From: Agrobacterium larrymoorei
GTDB lineage: Bacteria; Pseudomonadota; Alphaproteobacteria; Rhizobiales; Rhizobiaceae
NCBI RefSeq assembly: GCF_013322225.1
Contig: NZ_JAAMFB010000030.1
Location: 1-64,000, forward strand
Direction: 5' to 3'
DNA: 64,000 nt
This document shows, one piece after another, positions 16,233-25,068 of the stretch (the stretch's first letter is position 1; each line of letters opens with the position of its first letter). The notes below the pieces were generated by a model. It saw only the letters and a list, made by a program, of their open reading frames with translations. It made no database searches and was not told the origin of the DNA. Both the position numbers and the translations under genes were made by a program.

Positions 16233-18637
16233 TGTTCAGCCCTGTTTTGGATCGTGGTTTCAACGAGGCTTTCGGCACGCAATCGAGCGGACGAATGTGC
16301 CACCCGACCGATGACTGCGGCTTCGTCGGTCTGCGCAAATTTCATCGCTCTGAAAATTCTGACCTCGGGGAGATCGCCCGTGTAGCGCTCGATCCCGACC
16401 CGCGCGATCTGCCCGGTGGAACCCTGTGCAAGTTTAGAGGTGCCGACGTCACGGGTGAGAATATTGGGATTGCCGTGAACACACATGGTCGTCTCGGCGG
16501 CTGGATCGTCAGGCTCGAACCACGCGCCCGTCGCAAGTTGCATGACCCCGATCATGACATCTTCGCTAAGGACTGCCGCTGCCAGGCAACTGCCGCGACC
16601 ATTGAAAAGCCTGACAATATCGCCATCACTGATCCCGCGTTCAGCAGCATCGCTTGGGTGGATACGCACCGGTTCCCTGTCACGGATTTTGGTCGAACGG
16701 CTATAATTGCCGTAATCGAGTTGGCTGTGCAGCCGTTGAAAAGGCTGATTGCAAACGAGGTACAGTGGGTGAATGCTCGTTTCTGAAGCTACGTCGTGTC
16801 GCGCGGGATACCATTGGGGATGACCGCTGCAATCATCGTAGCCAAAGCTTTCCACGGTCTTGGAAAAGATTTCGATTTTGCCGGAAGGCGTGAGCAGCGG
16901 TTTTGACTGGGGATCAAGTCGAAACCCGGTCGCCGGACCTCCGTCATCGGGTTTCGTTGGAAGAGCAAGTTCACCGCGCTGCCAGAACGTATCGAAATCC
17001 GGCGCGTCATGTCCCTGTGTTTGCAGCGCCGATCGGGTTTTGTCATAGAGAAAAGCGAGCCAATCCTGACTGGAGCGTCCCTCTGTAAAGGTATCGAACG
17101 TGCCGATGTGGCGGGCAATTCCAGCGAAGATGTCGTAATCGTCTCTGGCCTCTCCAACAGGGTCCATAACACGCTTCATTGCGATCATCAGTGGGTCGCG
17201 GTCGGCTGCGCCAATATCATTGCGTTCCAGGGTTGTCGTTGCGGGAAGCACGATATCTGCGTGTCGTGCAGTCGAGGTCCACGCGGATTCATGAACGATG
17301 ATCGTCTCAGGGCGCTTGAATCCGGACCTCAAGCGATTGATATCCTGGTGGTGATGAAACGGGTTGCCCCCCGCCCAATAAACGAGGCGGATGTCAGGAT
17401 AGTGCAGGGCGTGGCCGTTATAATGAAACTCACCGCCGGGATCGAGAAGCATATCTGCTATCCGGGCGCAGGGAATGTAGTCCGTGACCTGATTTTTGAA
17501 CTGGTCGAGTGTCGGTAGGGGAACTGACAGCAGGTTTTTGCCGATATTACCAAGCGCGCCGAGGGAGTAGGAGAACCCACCGCCATCTAGTCCGATCTGG
17601 CCAAGCATTGCTGCAAGCACTATTCCCATCCAGACCGGCTGTTCACCAAAGTCTGCGCGCTGAAGGGAGTGGCTGACGGTAATCAATGTTCGATGGCCTG
17701 CCATCCTTCGCGCCAGGGCTCGGATTGCCTCTGCGGCGATGCCGCAGATTGAGGCTGCCCATTCCGCGCTCTTGGGCTGCCCGTTATCCTCTCCCAAAAG
17801 ATAATTCTCGAACTTTTCATAGCCCACTGTGTAGCGCTGCAGGAACGTTCGATCGTGCACGCGCTCGCTGACAAGGCAGTGCGCAAGTCCAAGCATAAGC
17901 GCGACGTCGGTGCCGGGCCTGGTCGGGAGCCATTCAGGGTTCAGGTCTGCGGCGAAATCATCCTTGAGGGGGCTCACAGAAATGAAGCGCGCCCCTCGCT
18001 TGCGCGCGCCTGCCAGTTTTTGCCGCACCGTATGCTGGCTTATGCCACCGCCGTGGACATCTGCGTTCTTGATCGCCATTCCACCAAACGCCAGCACGAG
18101 CTCAGTGCTCCGCTCTATGGCGTCCTAGGTTACGCTTTTGCGGTCGAAGCTGTCATAGGGGCCAAGAACATGCGGAATGATGACCATCGCCGCGCCCGAA
18201 CTGTAAGTGTTGACAGACCGTACATAGCCGCCAAGGGTATTGAGAAATCGATGGATCTGGCTTTGGGCATGATGAAATCGACCGGCGCTCGCCCAGCCAT
18301 AGGAGCCGCCGAAAATGGATGCGGGGCCATGCAGATCATAGACGCGGCGAAGTTCTGCGGCGACAAGCATTTCGGCCTCCACCCAGGATACTTCGACAAA
18401 CTCATCAATGCCGCGTCGTTGTGCGTGATGGTCATCGGCTTCCAGCCATCCTCGCCGAACAGCCGGACGCCTGACGCGGACCGGGCTGTCCGCAACAGCC
18501 GAAAGGTTGCCGAGCAAGGGCGAGGGGTGCGGATCTTTCTTGTGCGGCCTTATCTCCAATCGGCCATCGGTAATGCGTCCGGAAGAAGCGCCCCAGTGAG
18601 AACTGTGGGTCTTAAAACTATTCATCGTCACACTCAC
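16220..18637 (-). pseudogene. Biotin/TMAO-sulfoxide reductase-like molybdoenzyme, interrupted by an in-frame TAG
   Basis: One frame from 18637 to 16220 encodes about 805 codons, the normal length for BisC/TorZ-type proteins, but contains TAG at 18125-18127. The sequence reads SFDRKSVT-stop-DAIERSTELVLAFGG, and the family expects Trp (TGG) there, so a single G-to-A change explains it. The N-terminal part has SHWGA, HPSPLLGN and FGGSYGWASAGRFHHAQ, whose Ser is the expected molybdenum ligand. The C-terminal part has molybdopterin-binding motifs (VYWAGGNPFHHHQDINRL, LYLVCNQPFQRLHSQLDYG, MCVHGNPNILT). There is no signal peptide or twin-arginine leader, so the protein would be cytoplasmic, like BisC, reducing sulfoxides. 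The C-terminal 625 residues have their own ATG at 18097 but would lack the Mo ligand. Sequencing error remains possible. Confidence 0.8.
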
Positions 18638-18650
18638 CTTGGCCGGGAAA

Positions 18651-20036
18651 TCATGGGTGCCGCTCAGGCAGAATTTTTCCTGGATTCATGATGCCTGAGG
18701 GGTCGATGGCCTGTTTGATGACAGTCATCAGATCGACCGCATCCCCGTGCTCTTCCCGCAGATAGTCGATTTTGCCGGTGCCGACGCCGTGCTCACCGGT
18801 CGAAGTGCCGCCTACCGATATCGCATGGAGAACCATCTTCTTGTTGATGGCCTGAACCTCGGCAAGCTCTTCTGGATTGGTCGGGTCTACAGCAAACACG
18901 ACATGGTAATTACCGTCGCCGACATGCCCGAGAATGGCAGCGGGGACGCTACAATCTTTCAGAAGCTCGCGCGTGGCGACGATGCAGTCGCCAAGCTTCG
19001 AGACCGGTACGCACACATCCGACGACCAGCCTTTGGCGTTTGGCCTCTGGGAAACGACGGCATAGAAGGCGTTATGGCGGGCCTTCCAGAGCCGATTACG
19101 ATCCTCAGGGGCGTTTGCCCATTCGAAGTCCTTGCCGCCATTCTCTTCGACGATCGACGAGACCATCTCGACCTGCTCCCGTACGCCCGCAGGCGAACCG
19201 TGAAATTCGAAGGCCAGAGTGTCGCGAATTTTTAGATCCAGCCCTGAATAGGCATTGACGGCTTCGATCAGGTCGCGATCCATCAGTTCCATTCGGGCGA
19301 CAGGAATACCAAGCTGTACGACTTGAATGGCCGCCGCAACCGCTTGCTCGATGTTCCCGAAAGAGCAGAGGGCCGCCGAGATGGTTTCGGGGATACCGTA
19401 GAGACGAAGCGTGATCTCGGTGATGATGCCGAGCGTGCCCTCCGAGCCAACGAAGAGCCGCGTCAGATCATAACCGGCTGATGATTTTCGTGCCCGACCC
19501 CCGGTTTTAATGATCTGTCCGCTCGGTAGCACCACCGTCAGGCCAAGCACGTTTTCGCGCATGGTGCCATAGCGCACCGCATTCGTGCCGGACGCACGGG
19601 TAGCGGCCATTCCGCCTAGAGATGCATTCGCACCGGGATCGATTGGGAAAAACAGTCCCAAATCCCGCAGGTGGGCATTCAGCTGCTCACGGGTTACCCC
19701 AGCTTGGACGGAGCAATCCAGGTCTTCCGGGCTGACACGAAGAACCTGTGACATGCGTGACAAATCGATAGACACGCCGCCGTGAACCGCAGAGAGGTGC
19801 CCTTCGAGTGAAGTACCGGCGCCGAAGGCGATGACCGGGACGTTTTCCTCGGCGCAGAGCGCCACGATCTGGGACACTTCATCGGTCGTTTCGGCAAAGG
19901 CCACAGCGTCGGGAAGGGATGCGGCGTGATGTGCTTCCCCACGCCCATGCTGTTCCCTTAAGGCGGTCGATGTGGAATATCGCTCGCCAAGCAGGTTTCG
20001 CAAGGATTGCGAGAGGGCGACAGACAGTTTTGTCAT
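18651..20036 (-). CDS. FAD-binding oxidase of the GlcD / D-lactate dehydrogenase family
   Basis: The 461-residue protein has the FAD_binding_4 (PCMH) domain: ENVPVIAFGAGTSLEGHLSAVHGGVSIDLSRM, then FPIDPGANASLGGMAATRASGTNAVRYGTM and VGSEGTLGIITEITLRLYG. The C-terminal FAD-oxidase domain follows (LGHVGDGNYHVVF, STGEHGVGTGKIDYL, PSGIMNPGKILP). It oxidises a 2-hydroxy acid such as glycolate or D-lactate. The ATG at 20036 has GGGAAG before it; an upstream TTG at 20057 is less likely. Only 13 bases separate its end from the broken molybdoenzyme gene, so they share a transcript. Confidence 0.85.
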   Translation of the reverse strand: MTKLSVALSQSLRNLLGERYSTSTALREQHGRGEAHHAASLPDAVAFAETTDEVSQIVALCAEENVPVIAFGAGTSLEGHLSAVHGGVSIDLSRMSQVLRVSPEDLDCSVQAGVTREQLNAHLRDLGLFFPIDPGANASLGGMAATRASGTNAVRYGTMRENVLGLTVVLPSGQIIKTGGRARKSSAGYDLTRLFVGSEGTLGIITEITLRLYGIPETISAALCSFGNIEQAVAAAIQVVQLGIPVARMELMDRDLIEAVNAYSGLDLKIRDTLAFEFHGSPAGVREQVEMVSSIVEENGGKDFEWANAPEDRNRLWKARHNAFYAVVSQRPNAKGWSSDVCVPVSKLGDCIVATRELLKDCSVPAAILGHVGDGNYHVVFAVDPTNPEELAEVQAINKKMVLHAISVGGTSTGEHGVGTGKIDYLREEHGDAVDLMTVIKQAIDPSGIMNPGKILPERHP

Positions 20037-20132
20037 GTTAACTTCCCTGGCAACCAAGCGCGCCCGGCGACGTGCCGGGGCCTCGGCTGCTTTCTTGAGG
20101 CACTGGTTCTGCCTCTTTCAATATTCCGCTGT

Positions 20133-20735
20133 TCAGGCGACGAGCCGCTCGCCATTGAGATGGCGCTCAAGGAAAGGAAGGCTGTCCTGCCCCCAATAGA
20201 GTTCGCCTTCGTAGCGATAGGTCGGTACGCCGAAAACGCCTGCGACTTTAGCTGTCTCGTAACTCGCCTTCAGCTGTGCTGCTACCTCGGCGCTTTCGCT
20301 GTGCTTGATCAGTCGGTCGCCGTCAAAGCCCGCGCCATCCGCAATCGAGCGGCGGATTTTGAGATCGCCGATGTCTTCGCCGCGTGACCAGAATGCCGAT
20401 TGAAGCGCCAAGGTCAGCGTGAGCCAGTCTGCACCGGCCTCGATAGCGGCTGCCACGAGCGCGCCCGCAGGTGCTGGATCGGAAAGCGCCGCACGGTTGT
20501 CGAGGCTGAGTGTCTTGCCACGCAATGCGGCCCAGCGCTTGAGGTCCTTCGTCCAATAGGCACGGCGAACCTCGGGCCGATTACGAGAATAGATACCACC
20601 ATTTTCTTCGATTAACGCAATGACATGGGGCCTGACGGTCGCGCCATACTTCTCCGCGAGTGCGGTAAAGGGCTCCAGTCCAATGTAAGCCCAGGGTGAG
20701 CCGATGCTGAAGAAGTAATCGATCGTCTTTGTCAT
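20133..20735 (-). CDS. DsbA-fold 2-hydroxychromene-2-carboxylate isomerase-like protein
   Basis: The 200-residue protein has the kappa-class GST/HCCA isomerase form of the DsbA fold. It begins IDYFFSIGSPWAYIGLEPF, with Ser in place of the redox CxxC, and ends with VFGVPTYRYEGELYWGQDSLPFLERHL. Proteins of this kind isomerise aromatic ring-cleavage products or act on glutathione conjugates. Here the context of sulfur-linked oxidoreductases could mean glutathione-linked chemistry, but that is inferred. The start overlaps the stop of the upstream TetR gene (TAATG), so they are coupled. Confidence 0.8.
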   Translation of the reverse strand: MTKTIDYFFSIGSPWAYIGLEPFTALAEKYGATVRPHVIALIEENGGIYSRNRPEVRRAYWTKDLKRWAALRGKTLSLDNRAALSDPAPAGALVAAAIEAGADWLTLTLALQSAFWSRGEDIGDLKIRRSIADGAGFDGDRLIKHSESAEVAAQLKASYETAKVAGVFGVPTYRYEGELYWGQDSLPFLERHLNGERLVA

Positions 20736-21316
20736 TATGCATGCTTTCTATCATAGTGGTGGGTGGAGGATGTCGCATCGAAAACGGACATTGCGCAGTC
20801 ACGCGCCAGCAACACCGCTTTCGGGTCGCGTCCAACAGCGACGGTCGCAAGAGCCCCTTCGTAAAGAAGTGAAAGATGGACTGCGGCGAAGCTGTCTCTG
20901 CTTCCCGATCTCTCTATGACTGCGGAAAAGATGTCGCTAACCATTGCCTTGTGATGGCGCGCTACCGAACAGACTTTTTCGGAATCTCCGTGCTCGGCAA
21001 CGGCCAGAGCGAAAGCACACCCCCTGAAATCCGGGCTGTCCGCTTTTTCGTAGAGGCGCTGGAAGATCGATCTTATCTGTTCCTTCGGCGATATGGTCGA
21101 GGAGAGTACCTCTTGCAGCGATTGTATAACGCGCTCATGCCGAGCTGATAAATAAGCGGCAACAAGGTGGTCCTTAGAGGGGAAGTGCCTGTAGAGCGTC
21201 GCCTTAGCGACCTTCGCCTCGTCAATGATACGATCAATGCCGACGGCTCTGATCCCTTCGCGATAGAAGAGTGCGCCCGCTGCCTCAAGAATGTGTTCTG
21301 ATATAGCTTCTTTCAT
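20735..21316 (-). CDS. TetR-family transcriptional regulator
   Basis: The 193-residue protein has a typical TetR N-terminus: LEAAGALFYREGIRAVGIDRIIDEAKVAKATLYRHF then PSKDHLVAAYL. The C-terminal domain resembles the group that regulates oxidative or xenobiotic enzymes (FRGCAFALAVAEHG, HLSLLYEGALATVAVGRD). It heads the unit that continues with the DsbA-fold protein, FAD oxidase and molybdoenzyme. It may be the regulator of these genes; its effector is unknown. Confidence 0.82.
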   Translation of the reverse strand: MKEAISEHILEAAGALFYREGIRAVGIDRIIDEAKVAKATLYRHFPSKDHLVAAYLSARHERVIQSLQEVLSSTISPKEQIRSIFQRLYEKADSPDFRGCAFALAVAEHGDSEKVCSVARHHKAMVSDIFSAVIERSGSRDSFAAVHLSLLYEGALATVAVGRDPKAVLLARDCAMSVFDATSSTHHYDRKHA

Positions 21317-21390
21317 TGCGTCGCTTCACAGTGTCAGGTTCGGAATCGGCGGATTATTGGCTGGATTGCATCTTCGCATCAGCATCCAGA

Positions 21391-22398
21391 TCATCCGGCG
21401 GAAGACGGCACGTTGCGATCCGTAAGCGTAGCGATCGCATGTAACGGCAGCGGTTCCGTGAAGGCACCTTTGAGGGCGAGCTGACCCGCCAAGATTTGAA
21501 CGGCCGCATTATAGGGGGTGGGGACACCATGAAGGCGGCCTAGAAGAACAACTTCGCCATTGAGGAAATCGACTTCACTAGACGCCCCTCGCACAAAGCT
21601 TTGCCAGGTGGACTGCTGCCCAGCGGAAATTCCACTGTCAGGCGCAACCCGCCATTTCGAAATATCGATACTCCGTTCCGATGGGGAGGCAACATCGTAG
21701 CCTGCGGCTGAGAGCGCTCGTCCCGCCTCCTCCACGAGGGATGCGCTGATCTTGTCTCGCAGATGAGCGTCACCTTCAAACAACTCCAGCACATTGCGAA
21801 CATTATGAAGGAGTTTCGCAGCCTTCCATCGACGAATATCGGCAGTCGTTTCAGCAATATAGCCAGCGTTGTTCAAGTCTGCCGCAATTTTATCGCTGAC
21901 GTCATCACGTCCTTCAGGGAAACGTCCGATCGTCACGATGCCAACATACGGATCTCCTGCAACCGCGATTTTTCCAGTCTCGGTGAAACGTGCAGGCGTC
22001 ATTATGCTTGCCCCGTAGACGCGGGCAAACGTTCTTAGCGCAAACGCTTCCGTGGCGAGGCCGTTTTGGAAAGTGACGACCGGCAAAGACGATGCAGCTA
22101 GCGTGGCTTCAGTTACGGCTTGCCATGACCAGAAGGCGAGTGCGCTGGCCGCGTCCTGGGATTTTACCGTGAGCAACAAAATATCGCCCTGTCGCAAGGC
22201 TGGCGGCTCACTCAGGTCGAAGATTGAGAGTTCGACCTGACGTGTGCCGTCAGGCCTGCGGAATGTCAGGCCATGCTCTTTGATATGTTTTGTGTGAGCG
22301 CCCCGGCCGACCAGAACATAGTCGATGCCGGATAAGGCGAACTGGGCCGCCAGGCTTGCGCCAACGGCACCAGCCCCGATTATAACGTAGCGGGTCAT
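21391..22398 (-). CDS. Ketopantoate reductase family oxidoreductase (PanE/ApbA-like)
   Basis: The 335-residue protein begins with a Rossmann motif (MTRYVIIGAGAVGASLAAQFALSG). It has ILLLTVKSQDAASAL, VTFQNGLATE and a C-terminal ApbA_C domain (VDFLNGEVVLLGRLHGVPTPYNAAVQ). The catalytic Lys is probably the one in RRWKAAKLLHN. Many members outside the pantothenate pathway reduce other 2-keto acids, and this one sits in a catabolic island, so biosynthesis of pantothenate is not implied. Regulatory motif copy B lies 83-131 bases upstream. Confidence 0.82.
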   Translation of the reverse strand: MTRYVIIGAGAVGASLAAQFALSGIDYVLVGRGAHTKHIKEHGLTFRRPDGTRQVELSIFDLSEPPALRQGDILLLTVKSQDAASALAFWSWQAVTEATLAASSLPVVTFQNGLATEAFALRTFARVYGASIMTPARFTETGKIAVAGDPYVGIVTIGRFPEGRDDVSDKIAADLNNAGYIAETTADIRRWKAAKLLHNVRNVLELFEGDAHLRDKISASLVEEAGRALSAAGYDVASPSERSIDISKWRVAPDSGISAGQQSTWQSFVRGASSEVDFLNGEVVLLGRLHGVPTPYNAAVQILAGQLALKGAFTEPLPLHAIATLTDRNVPSSAG

Positions 22399-22480
22399 GA
22401 AATGACTTAGCCTCCACTCAGTGACGAACGTTCACAGATCGAACAATGAGACAGACTGTATGAGGCTAAAGATTCAAGAG

Positions 22481-22529
22481 GAAGACCGGTCATTCTATTT
22501 CTACTGAATTAATAGAATATTGTTCCTGC
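22481..22529 (-). promoter_or_regulatory. Conserved upstream motif, copy B
   Basis: GAAGACCGGTC, ATTCTATTTCTA (22492-22503), CTGAATTA and ATAGAAT (22512-22518) followed by TTCCTGC match copy A at 10581-10629 base for base over most of the length. ATTCTAT and ATAGAAT form an inverted pair. It lies upstream of the ketopantoate-reductase-like gene and between it and the second importer operon. Shared regulation with the SsuD-like gene is inferred. Confidence 0.55.
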
Positions 22530-22584
22530 TTGGCATCAGGGACGTCAAGCAGAAACCTACTTCAGTTCGAATTGTCCGAGCATC

Positions 22585-23340
22585 TTAATTGCGTCTTACA
22601 AGCCCTTCAACGGCATCGTCGAACAGCATCTTGGAGTAGGGGTGATGCGTTACGCCGCGCTGCAAGTCGTCTTTTGTCAGTTCATCGACGAAGTTGCCAC
22701 TTTGCATGACGAGGATGCGATCGCACATATGTGCAATGACTGAAAGATCGTGGCTGACGAGAACATAGGTCAAGTTTCGCTGGTCTCTGAGATCGCAGAG
22801 AAGGTTGAGAACCTCGGCCTGCACAGAAACGTCGAGGGCAGATGTGGGTTCGTCAAGGAGAAGAATTTCCGGTTCCAGCATCAGTGCGCGGGCGATTGCG
22901 ACACGCTGCCGCTGGCCACCTGATAACTGGTGGGGAAAGCGATCGCCAAACGCGGCTGGCAGGCCCACACGTTCCAGCGCCCCCGCGACCTTGTCCCAGC
23001 CTGAGCCTATTCCCATAGCCCTTATCGGCTCCGCCAGAACAAGTCCTATTCGGTGTCGTGGATGAATAGAGCCGTACGGGTCCTGAAAGACCATCTGAGC
23101 GAGCAACAGTTGTTCTTTACTGCGTTGGCGATCGACCGGCGTGCCGGAAAGGAGAATTTCTCCTTCCCAATGGCGGTCCAGCCCGGCAAGCGAGCGGAGC
23201 ACGGTCGACTTTCCGCATCCGGATTCTCCCACTATGCCCAATGTCTCGCCTTTCTTTACGGAAAAGCTGGCCGAGTTCACGACCTGTTTGCGCTCGTTTC
23301 CCTGCCCGAACGCGACAGTTAAATCTCTTACTTCGATCAT
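22585..23340 (-). CDS. ABC importer ATPase (DppF/OppF-like)
   Basis: This is a 251-residue ATPase with Walker A GESGCGKST, the Q-loop QMVFQDPYGSIHPRHRIG (typical of OppF/NikE), signature LSGGQRQR and Walker B ILLLDEPTSALD, and H-loop VLVSHDLSVIAHMCDRI. It lacks the long C-terminal oligopeptide-transporter extension. It overlaps the DppD-like gene by 4 bases and is the last gene of the second importer operon. Confidence 0.87.
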   Translation of the reverse strand: MIEVRDLTVAFGQGNERKQVVNSASFSVKKGETLGIVGESGCGKSTVLRSLAGLDRHWEGEILLSGTPVDRQRSKEQLLLAQMVFQDPYGSIHPRHRIGLVLAEPIRAMGIGSGWDKVAGALERVGLPAAFGDRFPHQLSGGQRQRVAIARALMLEPEILLLDEPTSALDVSVQAEVLNLLCDLRDQRNLTYVLVSHDLSVIAHMCDRILVMQSGNFVDELTKDDLQRGVTHHPYSKMLFDDAVEGLVRRN

Positions 23341-24179
23341 GCCATTCTCCCGGCTTCGGCGATGGCCTGACGATCCAGCACTTGCAGTCGGCGAACTGGA
23401 TTTTTCGGGTCGGGCATCGCAGCAATGAGCCCTTTCGTGTAAGGATGCTTCGCGTCTTCCAGATTTGTAAGGGTTTCCACAACGCGGCCCTGGTACATCA
23501 CCAGAATCTTTTCGCAGAACGATGCCACCATCCTTATGTCGTGGCTGATGAGGAGTAGCGCAGAGTTGTTTTCGCGCACCAGTTCATCGAGAAGTCTAAG
23601 TACGTCACCCCGAACACTGACATCCAGTGCCGAGGTGGGCTCGTCCGCAATAACCAGCCGAGGTTTGGCGAGCAGCATCATTGCGATCATCACGCGCTGC
23701 CCCATGCCGCCGGAAATCTGGTGCGGATAAAGCTCCATCGTCCGCGCTACATCGGCAATCCGAACCTTGGCGAGCATTTCCGCTGCGCGGTCATAGGCGG
23801 CTTTCTTGCCGATCTTCTGGTGAAGGATCGCAGCTTCCGCTACCTGTTTTCCAACTTTGAGAACAGGATTGAGAGAGTAGCGCGGGTCCTGCATGATGAG
23901 TGCGATACGGTTGCCGCGCAGACTTCGCATCGTTTTCTCGCTTCGTGAAAGAAGCGGCGCGCCTTCGAAGTTGAGCGTGGTCGCGTCCACACGGGCGGAG
24001 GGTGGAAGCAGCCGCATGATCGCGCGGCCTAGAGTGGACTTGCCTGAGCCGGACTCTCCCACGACGCCGACGCGCTCGGCGCGGATGTCCAGGCTTACAC
24101 TTTGGACGGCCGGCAAGGCTGCCCGCCCGAAGCGTACCGAAAGTTCGCGAATTTTGAGGATCGTCTCGTTATCTTGCAT
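23337..24179 (-). CDS. ABC importer ATPase (DppD/OppD-like)
   Basis: From the ATG at 24179 the protein has 280 residues: Walker A GESGSGKST, Q-loop ALIMQDPRYSLNPVLKVG, signature ISGGMGQR, Walker B LVIADEPTSALD and H-loop LLLISHDIRMVASFC. The start chosen overlaps the permease gene by 11 bases; a frame up to 24230 has no family similarity in its extra 17 residues. It works with the DppF-like ATPase and the two permeases next to it. Confidence 0.87.
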   Translation of the reverse strand: MQDNETILKIRELSVRFGRAALPAVQSVSLDIRAERVGVVGESGSGKSTLGRAIMRLLPPSARVDATTLNFEGAPLLSRSEKTMRSLRGNRIALIMQDPRYSLNPVLKVGKQVAEAAILHQKIGKKAAYDRAAEMLAKVRIADVARTMELYPHQISGGMGQRVMIAMMLLAKPRLVIADEPTSALDVSVRGDVLRLLDELVRENNSALLLISHDIRMVASFCEKILVMYQGRVVETLTNLEDAKHPYTKGLIAAMPDPKNPVRRLQVLDRQAIAEAGRMA

Positions 24180-25068
24180 GGCGTGGATCCAGAATATCGC
24201 GAAGCGTATCGCCGACGAGGTTGAAGGCAAGGCTCGTCAAGAGAATGGCGATGCCGGGCATGACCGCGACCCACCAGTTATCGAGCATGAACTTTCGTCC
24301 GTTCGAAATCATCGCACCCCACTCCGGGGATGGTGGCTGTGCGCCAAGACCAAGGAAACCGAGCGCTGCGGCAGTGAGAATGACGCCTGCCATGCTCAAG
24401 GTCAGGCGCACGACGACGGACGGAATGCACATGGGTGCGATGTAAAGAAAGAGCAGACGGATATTCGACGCACCATAAAGCCTGGCCGCTGCGACGTAAT
24501 CCGTGTTGCGAACGATCAGTGTTTCAGCGCGTGCCAGACGCGCAATCGGCGGCCAACCCGTAAGCGATATGGCGATGATGGCCGTATTCAGCCCAGCACC
24601 AAGTGCAGCGGCGAAGGCGAGAGCAAGGATCAGTGACGGGAAGCTGAGGACGATGTCCGTCGCCCGCATCAGGAATGCATCCGTTCGTCCCCCGGCAAAG
24701 CCAGCGACTGTTCCAATGAGCAAACCCAACGGTCCGACGATGAGGGAAACGGCCAGTACGGTCTGGATTGTGATGCGCGTACCGTAAATCAGGCGAGAGA
24801 GGATATCACGACCGAATTCGTCTGTTCCGGCCCAATGAGCAAAGCTCGGCGGGCGAAGCGCTTCCGAGAGGTTCTGCGAAGTTGGACTGTACGGCGCGAT
24901 CCATGGTGCGAGAATGGCGACTACGACAAGCAAAAGCAAAACGGCAAAACCGAACATGCCCAGCGGTTCATCTGCTAATTTGCTGAAAAAGCTTTTAAAG
25001 CTCGTAATAGCACGCACACCGACACTCAAGGGTTGGTGGGGTAGGGCTACTTCGGGATTGGCACTCAT
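24169..25068 (-). CDS. ABC importer permease (DppC-like)
   Basis: The 299-residue permease has a cytoplasmic N-terminus and TM1 (GMFGFAVLLLLVVVAILAPWI). It then shows the DppC motif HWAGTDEFGRDILSRLIYG, the EAA loop AARLYGASNIRLLFLYIAPMC, and the late GAQPPSPEWGAMISNGRKF motif. It overlaps the neighbouring permease by 4 bases. It forms the membrane channel of the second importer. Confidence 0.87.
   Translation of the reverse strand: MSANPEVALPHQPLSVGVRAITSFKSFFSKLADEPLGMFGFAVLLLLVVVAILAPWIAPYSPTSQNLSEALRPPSFAHWAGTDEFGRDILSRLIYGTRITIQTVLAVSLIVGPLGLLIGTVAGFAGGRTDAFLMRATDIVLSFPSLILALAFAAALGAGLNTAIIAISLTGWPPIARLARAETLIVRNTDYVAAARLYGASNIRLLFLYIAPMCIPSVVVRLTLSMAGVILTAAALGFLGLGAQPPSPEWGAMISNGRKFMLDNWWVAVMPGIAILLTSLAFNLVGDTLRDILDPRHAR

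Noticed and set aside
18125..18127. TAG in the molybdoenzyme gene as a recoded amino acid
   Set aside because: TAG recoding to pyrrolysine is not known in Rhizobiales, and the site aligns with Trp and not with the catalytic Mo ligand (a Ser in FGGSYGW). A nonsense mutation or sequencing error is simpler.
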